40,027 bases of DNA, taken from assembly GCA_002419215.1 (NCBI GenBank), contig DIFQ01000122.1:1-40027 (forward strand). The letters are read 5' to 3'. The translations under genes and the position numbers were made by a program. Below, in pieces: positions 10,101-18,602 of this stretch. The DNA comes from Syntrophaceae bacterium UBA5744 (lineage in GTDB: Bacteria > Desulfobacterota > Syntrophia > Syntrophales > UBA2192). The stretch's first letter is position 1; each line of letters begins with the position of its first letter. The notes beneath the pieces are model-generated. The model made no database searches. It saw only the letters and a program-made list of their open reading frames with translations, and was not told the origin of the DNA.

Positions 10101-10347
10101 GATCCTCATGACGTCCTTCGCCTTCATCCTGGGCTGCGTGCCGCTGGCCCTGGCAAGCGGCGCCGGCGCCATCTCCCGGCAGGTGATGGGCATGGCGGTC
10201 ATCGGCGGGATGCTGGCGGCGAGCTTCATCGCCATCTTCCTCATCCCCGTCACGTTCTACGTCGTGGAAAAGATGACGCACAAGGAGAAGCCTGGTGAAC
10301 ACGGAGTCCTTGAACGGATTCAAAAGGAGGGGGAAGGCCATGAATAG
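7183..10347 (+). CDS. RND multidrug efflux pump, inner-membrane subunit (HAE1 family, AcrB/MexB-like)
   Basis: A 1054-residue proton-driven transporter, the normal length for HAE1 pumps. It starts MSRFFINRPIVAMVISILMV, the usual first helix, followed by the first periplasmic porter domain (GMPTAQFPNI-like GLPTAQFPNI). The proton-relay residues are present: adjacent aspartates at 408-409 in GLVVDDAIVVVEAVE, and Lys940 in GLAAKNAILIVEFAK, which match the AcrB D407/D408/K940 positions. Two sets of membrane helices flank two large periplasmic loops. It lies 6 bp after the adaptor and overlaps the outer-membrane factor gene by 8 bp, a sign of translational coupling. No local regulator gene is present. 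Substrates cannot be inferred. Confidence 0.96.
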   Translation: MSRFFINRPIVAMVISILMVIVGLVAMSGLPTAQFPNIVPPEMQVKGTYPGADALTVEQSVATPIEQQMSGVDNMNYMYSLNANDGSMKLTVNFDIKTDPNTDQILSQMRSNQANSQLPTDVTNQGVTVQKSTASPLIMFALISPNGTYDNVFLANYCYININDQMTRIPGIASVTVFGAGQYAMRLWVRPDLLASLGITIPEIVTAVQQQNTVNPSGQVGGEPIPQGQEFTYAVRSQGRLENEKQFGDIVIRANPDGSLVRIKDVGRIELGAQSYSMIGRLNGKPAALIALYQMPGSNAIAAADGARQLMAKLKESFPADLDYVVALDTTLAVTEGIKEIVHTLFEALILVIIVVFIFLQGWRATLIPLLAVPVSLIGTFVFFPLLGFSINTLSLFGLVLAIGLVVDDAIVVVEAVEHHIEHGMTPKEATLKAMEEVSGPVIAIAIILAAVFVPTAFIPGITGRLYQQFAVTIAVSVIISAFNALTLSPALSALLLRPKKKSTGPLQKFFDGFNRVFGRSTDGYVNWCDHLIRKSKVSLLFLLATAILAGFFGKHLPVSFLPDEDQGFVYAGLQLPDAASLQRTDAVTKKAEEIIMKTPGVKYCTTVVGYSMLSGVSNTYSSFFFITLEEWAARKKPEEKYEAIKAHLTRELRGLTEAIAFAFPPPAIPGVGTSGGFTFVLEDRAGKDLAFLAEQTNKFMEAARKRPELAGLSTTFRPTVPQVFVEVDRDKVLKQGVALSDVYKTLQCFMGGAFVNYFNRFGRQWQIYVQAEGQYRTNARNLGQFRVRNSAGEMVPLSSVISVRTTAGPEFTMRYNLYRSAQINGSAAPGYSSAQAMEALEQVFAETMPAEMGYDYLGMSYQEKKAQEGVSPAVIFGFSLLCVFLILAAQYESWSLPFSVLLGTPIAVMGAFFALWVMRFENNVYAQIGLVMLIGLAAKNAILIVEFAKMEYDKGKPVIEAALTGAKLRLRPILMTSFAFILGCVPLALASGAGAISRQVMGMAVIGGMLAASFIAIFLIPVTFYVVEKMTHKEKPGEHGVLERIQKEGEGHE

Positions 10348-11812
10348 AGCGATCCTCTCCCTGTTGATTGTCGCGTTTCTGACAGGCTGTGCCATTGGAC
10401 CCGACTACAAGCGGCCGATCTTCGATACGCCGCAAGCGTGGCGCGTCGAGGAGAAGGAGGCACAGGACAGGGCCAACACGGCCTGGTGGCACCAGTTCGA
10501 GGACGGTGTCCTGGACGGGCTCATCGACGAGGCCCTGAAGCAGAACAACGACCTCCGGGTCGCGACCGCCCGAGTCGACGAGTACGTGGGCCGCTACTGG
10601 GTGGGCCGATCGGGGCTGTTCCCGCAGATCGGGGCCTACGGCTCGGCAACGAGGGATCGGGCGTCCGAGCGCGGTACCGCGCCGATCCCGTCCACCGTGC
10701 CAAACCCTTCGGAGAACTACCAGGCGGGCTTCAGCGGCAGCTGGGAAATCGACATCTGGGGCAAGCTCAGGCGGGCGACCGAGGCGTCCAAGGCCGAGCT
10801 GCTCGGCACGCAGGAGGCGCGTCAGGCCGTCATCCTGTCGCTGGTCAGCGCCACGGCCAACGGATACATCCTGCTGAGGGACCTGGACAAGCAGCTGGAA
10901 GTGGCCAGGCGGACGGCCAATGTCCGCGAGGAGTCCTACAAGCTCTTCAAGCTGCGCTACGAGGGCGGGGTCATTTCGGAGCTTGAGCTCAACCAGGTCA
11001 AGTCAGAGTACGAGCAGGCCCTGGCAACGATTCCCCAGATCGAAAAGCAGATCGGGTTCCAGGAGAACGCGCTGAGCCTTTTGCTCGGGAGAAACCCGGG
11101 GCCCATCGAGAGGGGGAAAAGCATCGACGAACTGGCCCTGCCGGCCGTACCAGCCGGGCTACCCTCGGATCTGCTGGAGAAGCGGCCCGACGTACGCCAG
11201 GCCGAGCAGGCCCTCGTTGCGGCCAATGCCCGGATTGGCGTCGCGAAGGCGCAGTTCTTCCCCACCATCTCGCTGACGGGACTATTCGGATGGGCCAGCA
11301 CGGAGCTCTCGAATCTCTTCAACGGGCCGGCACAAGTCTGGAGCTGGGGCGGGTCGGCCGCGGCCCCCATCTTCACGGGAGGCTCGCTGCTGGGACAGCT
11401 GTGGGCATCGGAGGCCATCCAGCAGCAGACGCTCTTCAACTACCGGAACGCGGTCCAGAACGCCTTCCGCGAGGTCAATGACGCTCTCATCGATCAGAGG
11501 CGCACCCGCGAGCAGCTGGAGGCGCAGAAGAGGCAGGTCGAGGCGTTGAAGGAATACGCCCGAATCGCCCGGCTGCGCTATGACAACGGCTACACGAGCT
11601 ACATCGAGGTTCTCGACGCCGAGAGGAGCCTCTTCTCCTCCGAGCTGACTTATGCCCAGACGCAGGGTACCCTCTTCGGGGCCCTGGTGAACCTCTACAA
11701 GGCCATGGGGGGCGGCTGGGTGGTGGTGGCGGACCGGCTCACCTCCCCGGAGACCTTCACCGCGCGCAAGGAAGACAAGGAAGAGCCGGAAGACAAGGCG
11801 AAAACCCCCTGA
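10340..11812 (+). CDS. Outer-membrane efflux lipoprotein (TolC/OprM/NodT family)
   Basis: A 490-residue outer-membrane factor that forms the exit duct of the RND pump. The ATG at 10340 is chosen because AGGAGG lies at 10325-10330 and the protein then begins with a lipoprotein signal, SLLIVAFLTGC, followed by AIGPDYKRP, a sequence nearly diagnostic of OprM/NodT proteins. Two OEP repeats follow, with long helices such as GSWEIDIWGKLRRATEASKAE in the first and LEKRPDVRQAEQALVAANARIGVAKAQFFP before the second, and GYTSYIEVLDAERSLF near the end. It overlaps the pump gene by 8 bp. The tail is acidic/lysine rich (EDKEEPEDKAKTP). Confidence 0.94.
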   Translation: MNRAILSLLIVAFLTGCAIGPDYKRPIFDTPQAWRVEEKEAQDRANTAWWHQFEDGVLDGLIDEALKQNNDLRVATARVDEYVGRYWVGRSGLFPQIGAYGSATRDRASERGTAPIPSTVPNPSENYQAGFSGSWEIDIWGKLRRATEASKAELLGTQEARQAVILSLVSATANGYILLRDLDKQLEVARRTANVREESYKLFKLRYEGGVISELELNQVKSEYEQALATIPQIEKQIGFQENALSLLLGRNPGPIERGKSIDELALPAVPAGLPSDLLEKRPDVRQAEQALVAANARIGVAKAQFFPTISLTGLFGWASTELSNLFNGPAQVWSWGGSAAAPIFTGGSLLGQLWASEAIQQQTLFNYRNAVQNAFREVNDALIDQRRTREQLEAQKRQVEALKEYARIARLRYDNGYTSYIEVLDAERSLFSSELTYAQTQGTLFGALVNLYKAMGGGWVVVADRLTSPETFTARKEDKEEPEDKAKTP

Positions 11813-11823
11813 GAGGAATTTGG

Positions 11824-12522
11824 ATGAAGACCCTCCACAGGCGCGTCACGCAGTTCTGGTCCGAAGAGAGAAGCCTGACGGCGTTCCTTGTCCTCCTGCT
11901 CGTCGAGATCTTCGTGATCGCGCCGATCACCCGGTCGGGCGACGCGATCACGCTGGCCAACAACGTGCTGTTCTCGCTCCTGCTCCTGGCGGGGCTGCTC
12001 ACCATGACGCGCCGGAAGACGCTGCAGGCCCTGCTGGCCATGTTCGTCGCCCTCGCCGTGGCGACCCACTGGGCGCGAAACGTGTTCGGCGTTCCGAATC
12101 TCGAGATTCTCGCCGGACTGCTTTTTATCGGGTGCATCGTCGGCTTCCTGGTGATCGTGCTGTGGCAGGTGTTCCGGGAAGGACCGGTCACGATCCACCG
12201 GATCCAGGGCGCCGTGGCCGCCTATCTCCTGCTGTCGATCCTTTTCGCGGGGGCTTACAGCCTCCTGGAATTCCTGCACCCCGGTTCCTTCCAGATTCCC
12301 ACGGCCCACGACCCGGTCGACGGACAGATGAACCGGGCGTTTTACTACTTCAGCGTCGTCACCCTGACGACGACGGGGTTCGGCGACATCACGCCCGTGA
12401 GCCCCTTTGCCCGGACGATAACCATGATGGAGGCCCTCATCGGCCAGCTCTACCCGGCCATCCTGATTGCACGCCTGGTCTCGCTGCATATCGAGGACAA
12501 GAAAGACAGAAGGGGCCGCTAG
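11824..12522 (+). CDS. Two-pore-helix-type potassium channel family protein
   Basis: A 232-residue membrane protein with about five or six hydrophobic segments (FLVLLLVEIFVIAPI, NNVLFSLLLLAGLLTM, LLAMFVALAVA, LAGLLFIGCIVGFLVIVLW, GAVAAYLLLSILFAGAYSL). They are followed by a pore helix and a selectivity filter TTTGFGD (182-188) within FYYFSVVTLTTTGFGDITP. A last helix (LIGQLYPAILIARLVSL) and a short charged tail end the protein. The filter has GFGD where classical K+ channels have GYGD; GFG also occurs in K+-conducting channels. No RCK/TrkA-N regulatory domain is present. It starts 11 bp after the efflux operon and is probably its last gene. Confidence 0.85.
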   Translation: MKTLHRRVTQFWSEERSLTAFLVLLLVEIFVIAPITRSGDAITLANNVLFSLLLLAGLLTMTRRKTLQALLAMFVALAVATHWARNVFGVPNLEILAGLLFIGCIVGFLVIVLWQVFREGPVTIHRIQGAVAAYLLLSILFAGAYSLLEFLHPGSFQIPTAHDPVDGQMNRAFYYFSVVTLTTTGFGDITPVSPFARTITMMEALIGQLYPAILIARLVSLHIEDKKDRRGR

Positions 12523-12560
12523 ACCCGCGGGGGACCGGCGGCACGGAAGGGACATGCAGG

Positions 12561-14876
12561 CTACGGCTGCAGGCCCAGCATGATGTAGAACGCGTCGCTG
12601 CCGTCCTTGGCGTGGCCGTAGGCCAGGTAGAAGGGGCCCAGGATCGTGTCCACCGCAAAAAAGACGCTTCCGCAATACAGCGAGCCGCCCGCCGTCGTGG
12701 GGTCGAACCGGTTGCGGACCTCGCCGGCCTCGAAAGTGCCGCCGAGATAGACGCCTCTGCCCAGGGCCTGGGGGAGGTCGGTGAACCGCCAGGAGTAAGC
12801 GAGGCGGCCCAGGTAGTAGGAATCGCCGACGAGCTGATCCATGAAGTAGCCCGAAAATCGCTGGAAGCCGCCGAGCTTGAATAAGTCGTAGTTGGGGAGC
12901 CTGCTGTCGGGGCTCTCGCCCCATGCCAGGCCGAGGGTGAGCGTGTGCCGGTCGACATTGAACGGCTTCAGGAAGGTCAGCTCCACCTTGTTGTAGTCGT
13001 CGTCAGCCCCGTAGGCCGGGTCGGTCATGAAGCCCTTCGCCCCGAACAGGAGCCCCTGGCGGGGGAACGAGACCTGGTCGAGCTGGTCGAGAACGACACT
13101 GCCCATCCACCCCCCCTGCCGAAGGTCGTACTCGGGCACCAGGCGGCCGGCGCCGGCGGTGAGGACGCCGAAACGGGCATCCGACTTCAGCGTGCCCTGG
13201 AAGAAGCCCAGGCGCACCTCGCCGAGCCTCCCCTGGAGGCCGAGATCGAGACCGCCGCGTATCGTGTTGACCTTGTACTCCCCGAGCCACTCGTCGCCCA
13301 GGTAATAGCTGATGCGGTCCTGCTGCAGGTCGAACCAGGGCGCCGCGAAAACGCCGACGCGGCGCGTGAAGGGCTGGTAGAACTCGCTGTGGAACCCGCT
13401 CGTGTAGCCCACGGAGAGGTCGTTTCGCCACTCCGCCCCGAGGCTGTTGATCCAGGTCATGCGGTGCATGAGGGAGGTGAAGAGCCGCTGCTCCTCGGTG
13501 AAGTCCGAGGAGTAGCCGATGCCGAACCGGAGATAGTTCGGGCCCCAGGACTTCTCGACGCCCTGCACCTCGAGGACCCTGCGGTTCGCGCTGTCTTTGA
13601 GCCGGTAGTCCAGGCGTTCGAAGTCGCCCCGGCCGTAAACGGTTTCGAGGTTTCGATGCAGCGACTGCAGCTCCGTCAGCTCCCCCCGGCGCTCCTCCAG
13701 CCGGGACTCGATCACCGTGGGCTTCTGCTTGATCTCGGCCTCGATGACCTCGGGGTTGATCCGCTTCATCGTGTCGGCCACCTGGATGTCGGTCACCTCG
13801 ACCTCGGGGGGTTTCCGGGCCAGCCGGATCTCCTGCCAAGTGCGGTAATCCGCCTCCCCGACGCTCAGGGCCCGAAGCCTTTCCTCCATCTTCCGTGCAG
13901 CCTCGATGCCGATGGGGATCGTCTTCATCGCTCCGCTGAAATCGCTGGAGCTGAAGTCGCCCAGCCCCGGGATAAGGTCGATGAGGATGTCGCGGTTCGT
14001 CAGCTCGGCCAGGGAGGCCTTCACGTTCTGCTCCGTCATCAGGTTGATTGCCTGGAGGGCCACGGCGCCGCCGGAGGTAATCTGGTCGCGTCGAAGGGGG
14101 GGCGTGCCGAGGTTGACGGCGATGATGACCTCGCAGCCCGCCTGCCGGGCCACGTCGACGGGGAGGTTCCGCACCATGCCGCCGTCCACGTAGAGGCGGC
14201 CGCCGATCTCGACGGGGGAAAACGCGGCGGGGATCGACATGCTGGCCCGCATGGCCTTCACGAGGTATCCGCGGTCGAACACCCTCATGTCGCCGCTCTC
14301 CAGGTCCATCGCCACGGCCCGGTAGGGGATCGGCAGGCTGTCGAAGCTCCGCTCGTTCCTCCCCGCCTCGAGGCCGACGAACTCGGTCATGAGGAACTCG
14401 AATTTGTACCCGGCCACCGTTCCCAGCGGGACCAGGACCTTCCCGTCGCGGAAGCCCAGCTCGAGTCCGAAGAGCTCCGTGAAGTCGTCCCGCTTCTGAC
14501 GCCAGGGGATGTCCTTGCGGGCCGGGTCGTCCTTGAAGACGGAGGGCCAGTCGATGGAGGCGATCCGCTTTTCCATCTCCTCCGGAGAAAGCCCGGAGGC
14601 GTAGAAACCGCCCACGAGAGACCCCATGCTGGTCCCGGCGATAAAGTCCACGGGTATGCGCATTTCCTCCAGGACCTTGAGGACGCCGATGTGGGCCACC
14701 CCGCGGGCCCCTCCGCCGGAAAGAACGAGACCTACCTTGGGGCGTCCGGATGACCGGAAAAGCGCGGACTCTTTTTTTTCGTCGACGGTCTCGGCAAGGC
14801 AGGACGGGATGAAGAACAGGAAAAAAACAGCGGCCGTCAAGAATCCCGCTAAAGGATGCCGGCAATTCACGATCAT
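12561..14876 (-). CDS. Patatin-like phospholipase with outer-membrane beta-barrel (PlpD-type)
   Basis: A 771-residue exported protein. The ATG at 14876 is preferred over an upstream in-frame ATG because GAGGGAG precedes it and a signal peptide (FLTAAVFFLFFIPSCLA, cut before Glu29) begins there. Residues 47-250 are a patatin domain with oxyanion loop GGGARG (54-59), nucleophile Ser83 in GTSMG, and Asp231 in DGG, so the Ser-Asp dyad is intact. A POTRA-like segment follows (EVTDIQVADTMKRINPEVIEAEI), then a BamA/TamA-type barrel of about 330 residues ending in YIMLGLQP. This is the order of PlpD, a type Vd autotransporter lipase. It is convergent with the channel gene and has its own promoter region upstream. 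Confidence 0.9.
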   Translation of the reverse strand: MIVNCRHPLAGFLTAAVFFLFFIPSCLAETVDEKKESALFRSSGRPKVGLVLSGGGARGVAHIGVLKVLEEMRIPVDFIAGTSMGSLVGGFYASGLSPEEMEKRIASIDWPSVFKDDPARKDIPWRQKRDDFTELFGLELGFRDGKVLVPLGTVAGYKFEFLMTEFVGLEAGRNERSFDSLPIPYRAVAMDLESGDMRVFDRGYLVKAMRASMSIPAAFSPVEIGGRLYVDGGMVRNLPVDVARQAGCEVIIAVNLGTPPLRRDQITSGGAVALQAINLMTEQNVKASLAELTNRDILIDLIPGLGDFSSSDFSGAMKTIPIGIEAARKMEERLRALSVGEADYRTWQEIRLARKPPEVEVTDIQVADTMKRINPEVIEAEIKQKPTVIESRLEERRGELTELQSLHRNLETVYGRGDFERLDYRLKDSANRRVLEVQGVEKSWGPNYLRFGIGYSSDFTEEQRLFTSLMHRMTWINSLGAEWRNDLSVGYTSGFHSEFYQPFTRRVGVFAAPWFDLQQDRISYYLGDEWLGEYKVNTIRGGLDLGLQGRLGEVRLGFFQGTLKSDARFGVLTAGAGRLVPEYDLRQGGWMGSVVLDQLDQVSFPRQGLLFGAKGFMTDPAYGADDDYNKVELTFLKPFNVDRHTLTLGLAWGESPDSRLPNYDLFKLGGFQRFSGYFMDQLVGDSYYLGRLAYSWRFTDLPQALGRGVYLGGTFEAGEVRNRFDPTTAGGSLYCGSVFFAVDTILGPFYLAYGHAKDGSDAFYIMLGLQP

Positions 14877-15168
14877 GTCGGACTCCCTCGGGTCGAAGTT
14901 GAAAGGGGCGCCTGTGAAGCGGGCGCATAACCGCGCAGAAGGCGGACTCATTCACGGTAAGAACCCCGGGAGGATTTCCGCCAGGGGCGATGAGAATCCT
15001 TAACAGAAAACGACGGCCGTGGCAATGAGGCGATTCCTTTCAAATGAGAAAAAACGGCCCGAACGGGGCATTCACTCAGTAACCGATTGAGAGTACCCCG
15101 GAAATCGGATATGCTGCAACGGATTGTGCTGCCTCGACCCCGTAAATGAAGGAGGGAGGGACGTCGCC
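14877..15168. other. Divergent intergenic region
   Basis: About 290 bp lie between the patatin gene (minus) and the papain-like gene (plus), and they must hold both promoters. The plus-strand promoter is listed separately. The middle part is richer in A/T (run of six A at 15050-15056). No small gene or structured RNA was recognised. Confidence 0.6.
15087..15115 (+). promoter_or_regulatory. Sigma-70-like promoter for the papain-like enzyme gene
   Basis: TTGAGA at 15087-15092 (5/6 match) is followed after exactly 17 bp by TATGCT at 15110-15115 (4/6 match). It sits 53 bp upstream of the ATG at 15169. Prediction from sequence only. Confidence 0.5.
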
Positions 15169-16641
15169 ATGAGAAAAAGAAAGATCGCGGCAGGGATTGT
15201 TCTGGCGGTGGTTGTCCTCTTTGCGCTGCTTTCCATTCCGGCTCCCGACCCTGTGATCGCCCAGGGGGCTGCGGGCCAACCCTTCCTGTGGCAGCAAGAC
15301 GCAACATGGGACGCCCTGGAGGCATCCTTCCAGCAGGCACGGGAGATCGGCTGCCGGGGGCTCGAACCCCGCATCGACCTGGGCTTCCGGCAGGGAAGGG
15401 AATACCTGTCCACCCTTGCCGTCTCGCCCGTCAAGCCGGACGCAACGGTCCTCGCAAGGATGGAAAACCTCACCTTCGGCCTGGGCACCATGGTGGCCGC
15501 ATGCCCGGAGCGGCTCCCGGACTATGCAGACCTGGTCACGAAAACCAGGAGCCATGCGAAGCGCCAGTCCCAGGGCTGGGACATGAACGACCGCGTCGTG
15601 AGGGACCGTCTCTACCGGTTGATTTACGGTGGGCGGGCAGCCCTGGAGGAGGTCATGCTCCAGGCGCAAGGAGGATCCTTCGCGGCCTTTACCCGGGGAG
15701 ATGAAGTGTCATCCGTCACCCCGGCCTTTGTGTTTAACGACCGGACCCTCCACAGCGGGGATATCCTACTGTCGCGCGGAGGCGCACCGACGTCGGCCCT
15801 GATCGCCCGCGGAAACGACTACCCGGGGAATTTCTCCCACGTGGCCCTGCTGTACGTGGACGACAAGACCGGCGTGCCGGGCATCATCGAGTCGCACATC
15901 GAGGTAGGCGTCGTGGTGTCGACGATCGAGGATTATATCAAGGACAAGAAGCTTCGGGTCATGGTGCTTCGCCTCCGGCCGGATATCCCGCAGATGAAGG
16001 CCGACCCGATGCTTCCGCAGAAGGCGGCCAAGAGGGCCTATGACGAGGTAAAGAGCCGTCACATCCCCTACGATTTCGAGATGGACTACCTGGAACCTTC
16101 GAAATGGTTCTGCTCGGAGGTTGCATCCTGGGCCTACCGCCAGGTCGGCGTCGAGCTCTGGAAGGGGACGACCCGCATGTCCGCCCCCGGTGTCGTGAAG
16201 TGGCTGTCTTACTTCGGGGTGACCCACTTCGATACCCAGGCGCCTGCCGATCTCGAGTACGATCCGCAGCTTACCGTCGTGGGAGAGTGGCGCGACCCCG
16301 AGACCCTCTGGAAGGACCACGTGGACAACGCAGTCGTCGAGTCCATGCTGGAAGGCGCCGACGAGGGGGACGAGATTCCCGCCCCGTGGTGGAAACTGGC
16401 GCCGGTGAGACTGGCGAAGGGCTACAGTGCCCTCGTGAACCTCTTTGGGGGCGTGGGGCCCGTTCCCGAAGGGATGGATGCAACGGCGGCGCTTCGCAAC
16501 CTCGAACTTACCGCCATGCACGAAAAAATCAGGGATCGTGTCCTTGCCAAGGCGGCTGCCTTTCAGAAGCAGCAGGGATACAGGTCCCCTTACTGGGAGC
16601 TGGTTCGCATGGCGAACCAGGCAAGAAAAGAGTTGAGATGA
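15169..16641 (+). CDS. Exported permuted papain-like amidase (YiiX/YebB, NlpC/P60-like)
   Basis: A 490-residue protein with an N-terminal signal or anchor (KIAAGIVLAVVVLFALLSIPAP). The ATG at 15169 has a strong GGAGGGAGGG site at 15151-15160. Residues about 40-180 form a helical domain I do not recognise. Residues about 195-345 match the circularly permuted papain fold of YiiX-like enzymes: LHSGDILLSRGG, then His224 in NFSHVALLYVD, then Cys315 in KWFCSEVASWAYRQVG. As in permuted members, the His precedes the Cys. Such enzymes are thought to cleave amide or ester bonds in cell-wall or lipid substrates; the target here is unknown. The C-terminal 130 residues carry no recognised domain. It appears to be a single-gene unit with its own promoter. 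Confidence 0.82.
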   Translation: MRKRKIAAGIVLAVVVLFALLSIPAPDPVIAQGAAGQPFLWQQDATWDALEASFQQAREIGCRGLEPRIDLGFRQGREYLSTLAVSPVKPDATVLARMENLTFGLGTMVAACPERLPDYADLVTKTRSHAKRQSQGWDMNDRVVRDRLYRLIYGGRAALEEVMLQAQGGSFAAFTRGDEVSSVTPAFVFNDRTLHSGDILLSRGGAPTSALIARGNDYPGNFSHVALLYVDDKTGVPGIIESHIEVGVVVSTIEDYIKDKKLRVMVLRLRPDIPQMKADPMLPQKAAKRAYDEVKSRHIPYDFEMDYLEPSKWFCSEVASWAYRQVGVELWKGTTRMSAPGVVKWLSYFGVTHFDTQAPADLEYDPQLTVVGEWRDPETLWKDHVDNAVVESMLEGADEGDEIPAPWWKLAPVRLAKGYSALVNLFGGVGPVPEGMDATAALRNLELTAMHEKIRDRVLAKAAAFQKQQGYRSPYWELVRMANQARKELR

Positions 16642-16703
16642 TGCCGTTGGATCAACGGATACTTTAAGGCTGCACGCATCTCGGATCGCCGGGGAGGTTT
16701 CCG

Positions 16704-18602
16704 ATGAATCAGACAACGAACCGCAGCGCCTTGCCGGAGAAGCCCTTCGTCACGGATGAGCCCATCCTCCACAGCATCATCGACGGCTCCTTCATCCCGA
16801 CGTTCGTCATCGACCGCGAACACCGGGTCCTCTACTGGAACCGGGCCCTGGAGGAGATCAGCAAGATCCCCGCATCGTCGGTGATCGGCACGAACGAGCA
16901 CTGGAGGGCGTTTTACAGGAAGCAGCGACCCTGCATGGCGGACCTGCTCGTCGACGGGGCCATGCAGGAGATCCCGCGCTGGTATGCCGGCAAGCAGAGG
17001 GAATCCACGCTGATCGGGGAGGCCTTTGAGGCCACCGATTTCTTTCCCGAGCTGGCAGAAAACGGCCGCTGGCTGCGATTTACGGCGTCAACGATCCGCA
17101 ACGAGCAGGGCGGGATCGTCGGCGCCGTGGAGACCCTCGAGGACATCACGGACCAGAAGCTGGCCGAGGAGGCGCTCAAGGAGAGCCAGCAGCGCTTGCA
17201 CCGGATTCTCGAGGGCTCGCCGATCTCGGCGTTTGTCATCGACCGGGACCACCAGGTGATCTTCTGGAACCGGGCCCTGGAAAAACTAAGCCGGATCCGC
17301 GCCGACGACGTCGTCGGGACGGACCAGCACTGGAGGGCCTTCTACGGATCGAAGCGCCCCTGCATGGCCGATCTCATCATCGACGAGAAACTGGCCGAAG
17401 TGAAGAAGTGGTATACGGGGAAGGGGCACCCGTCGAAACTGCTGAAAGAAGCATTCGAGGCTACGGACTTTTTCCACGATCTCGGCGATGGAGGCCGATG
17501 GCTGCGCTTCACGGCGGCGGCAATCCGGAATTCCCAGGGTGCCCTCGTGGGGGCCGTCGAGACCCTCGAGGACATCACGGATCAAAAAACGGCGGAGCAG
17601 GCCCTGAAGGAGAGCGAGCAGCGTCTGCACAACATCCTGCAGGGCTCCACGATACCCTCCTTCGTGATCGGGAAGGACCATCGGGTCCTGTTCTGGAACA
17701 AGGCCCTCGAGGAGTTGAGCCGCCTTTCCGCAAAAAAGATCCTGGGAACGACGCAGCACTGGAGGGCCTTCTACAGCGAGGAGCGGCCCTGCATGGCCGA
17801 TCTGCTCGTCGCAGGGAACATCCCCGAAATCTCCCGCTGGTACCGCGGCAAATACAGCAAGTCGAAGCTCGTCAAGGAGGCCTTCGAGGCAACGGATTTC
17901 TTCCCGTCACTGGCCGACGGGAAGTGGATACGCTTCACGGCGGCGGTCATCCGGGATGCCGGCGGCCAGGTCATCGGCGCCCTGGAGACCCTCGAGGACA
18001 TCACGGAGCGCAAACGAAGCGAAATCGCCCTCCAGAATGCCCACGACGAACTCGAGCAGCGGGTCGAGGAGCGGACCGTAGACCTGCTGCAGTTCTCGGA
18101 GTCCCTGAAGACGGAGATCGTCGAGCGCAAGGAGGCCGAAAAGAAACTGCGCAAGAGGGAGCGGGAGCTGAAGATGAAATCGAACAACCTCCAGGAAGTC
18201 AACACGGCCATGAAGGTGCTGCTCGACCAGCGCGAGCAGGACAGAAGGGAGGTCGAGGAAACGGTCATGAACAACGTGAAGGAACTCCTGGCCCCCTACC
18301 TGGAGAGGCTCAAGAAGACGAAACTGACCGACGTCCAGCTGGCTCACGTCCGGGTCCTGGAAACGAACCTGGAAAACATCGTCTCGCCATTCCTCAAAAC
18401 CCTGCATTCCAGGCACCTGAACCTGACGCCGAAGGAAATCCGCGTGGCCAGCCTGATCAAGGAGGGGCGCACCACGAAGGAAATCGCCGAACTGCTCGGC
18501 ATGTCCGTGGCGGCCGTCGACTTCCACCGCAACAACATCCGGAAAAAGCTGGGTTTGAGAAACAAGAAGGCGAATCTCGTTTCCCATCTCGCATCCATGT
18601 AG
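16704..18602 (+). CDS. Triple-PAS sensor with LuxR-type DNA-binding domain
   Basis: A 632-residue soluble protein that appears to be a one-component transcription regulator. Three PAS domains (starting near residues 22, 165 and 308) repeat with an exact 143-residue period. Each contains FVI-x-x-(D/H)-H-x-V-x-(Y/F)WN(R/K)ALE, HWRAFY, RPCMADL and ETLEDIT. The cysteine of RPCMADL is kept at 77, 220 and 363. A long coiled coil follows (about 440-540). The C terminus is a LuxR/FixJ helix-turn-helix (574-632, LTPKEIRVASLIKEGRTTKE, then IAELLGMS and DFHRNNIRKKLGL). There is no kinase, receiver or membrane segment. The ATG at 16704 follows GGGGAGG. The ligand or cofactor is unknown. Confidence 0.88.
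   Translation: MNQTTNRSALPEKPFVTDEPILHSIIDGSFIPTFVIDREHRVLYWNRALEEISKIPASSVIGTNEHWRAFYRKQRPCMADLLVDGAMQEIPRWYAGKQRESTLIGEAFEATDFFPELAENGRWLRFTASTIRNEQGGIVGAVETLEDITDQKLAEEALKESQQRLHRILEGSPISAFVIDRDHQVIFWNRALEKLSRIRADDVVGTDQHWRAFYGSKRPCMADLIIDEKLAEVKKWYTGKGHPSKLLKEAFEATDFFHDLGDGGRWLRFTAAAIRNSQGALVGAVETLEDITDQKTAEQALKESEQRLHNILQGSTIPSFVIGKDHRVLFWNKALEELSRLSAKKILGTTQHWRAFYSEERPCMADLLVAGNIPEISRWYRGKYSKSKLVKEAFEATDFFPSLADGKWIRFTAAVIRDAGGQVIGALETLEDITERKRSEIALQNAHDELEQRVEERTVDLLQFSESLKTEIVERKEAEKKLRKRERELKMKSNNLQEVNTAMKVLLDQREQDRREVEETVMNNVKELLAPYLERLKKTKLTDVQLAHVRVLETNLENIVSPFLKTLHSRHLNLTPKEIRVASLIKEGRTTKEIAELLGMSVAAVDFHRNNIRKKLGLRNKKANLVSHLASM

Noticed and set aside
12945..14753. 602-codon plus-strand open frame opposite the patatin gene
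   Set aside because: It is antisense to a gene with clear motifs, is composed of low-specificity residues (His, Glu, Val, Leu, Gly), and has no domain or ribosome-binding site. It results from GC-rich codon usage.
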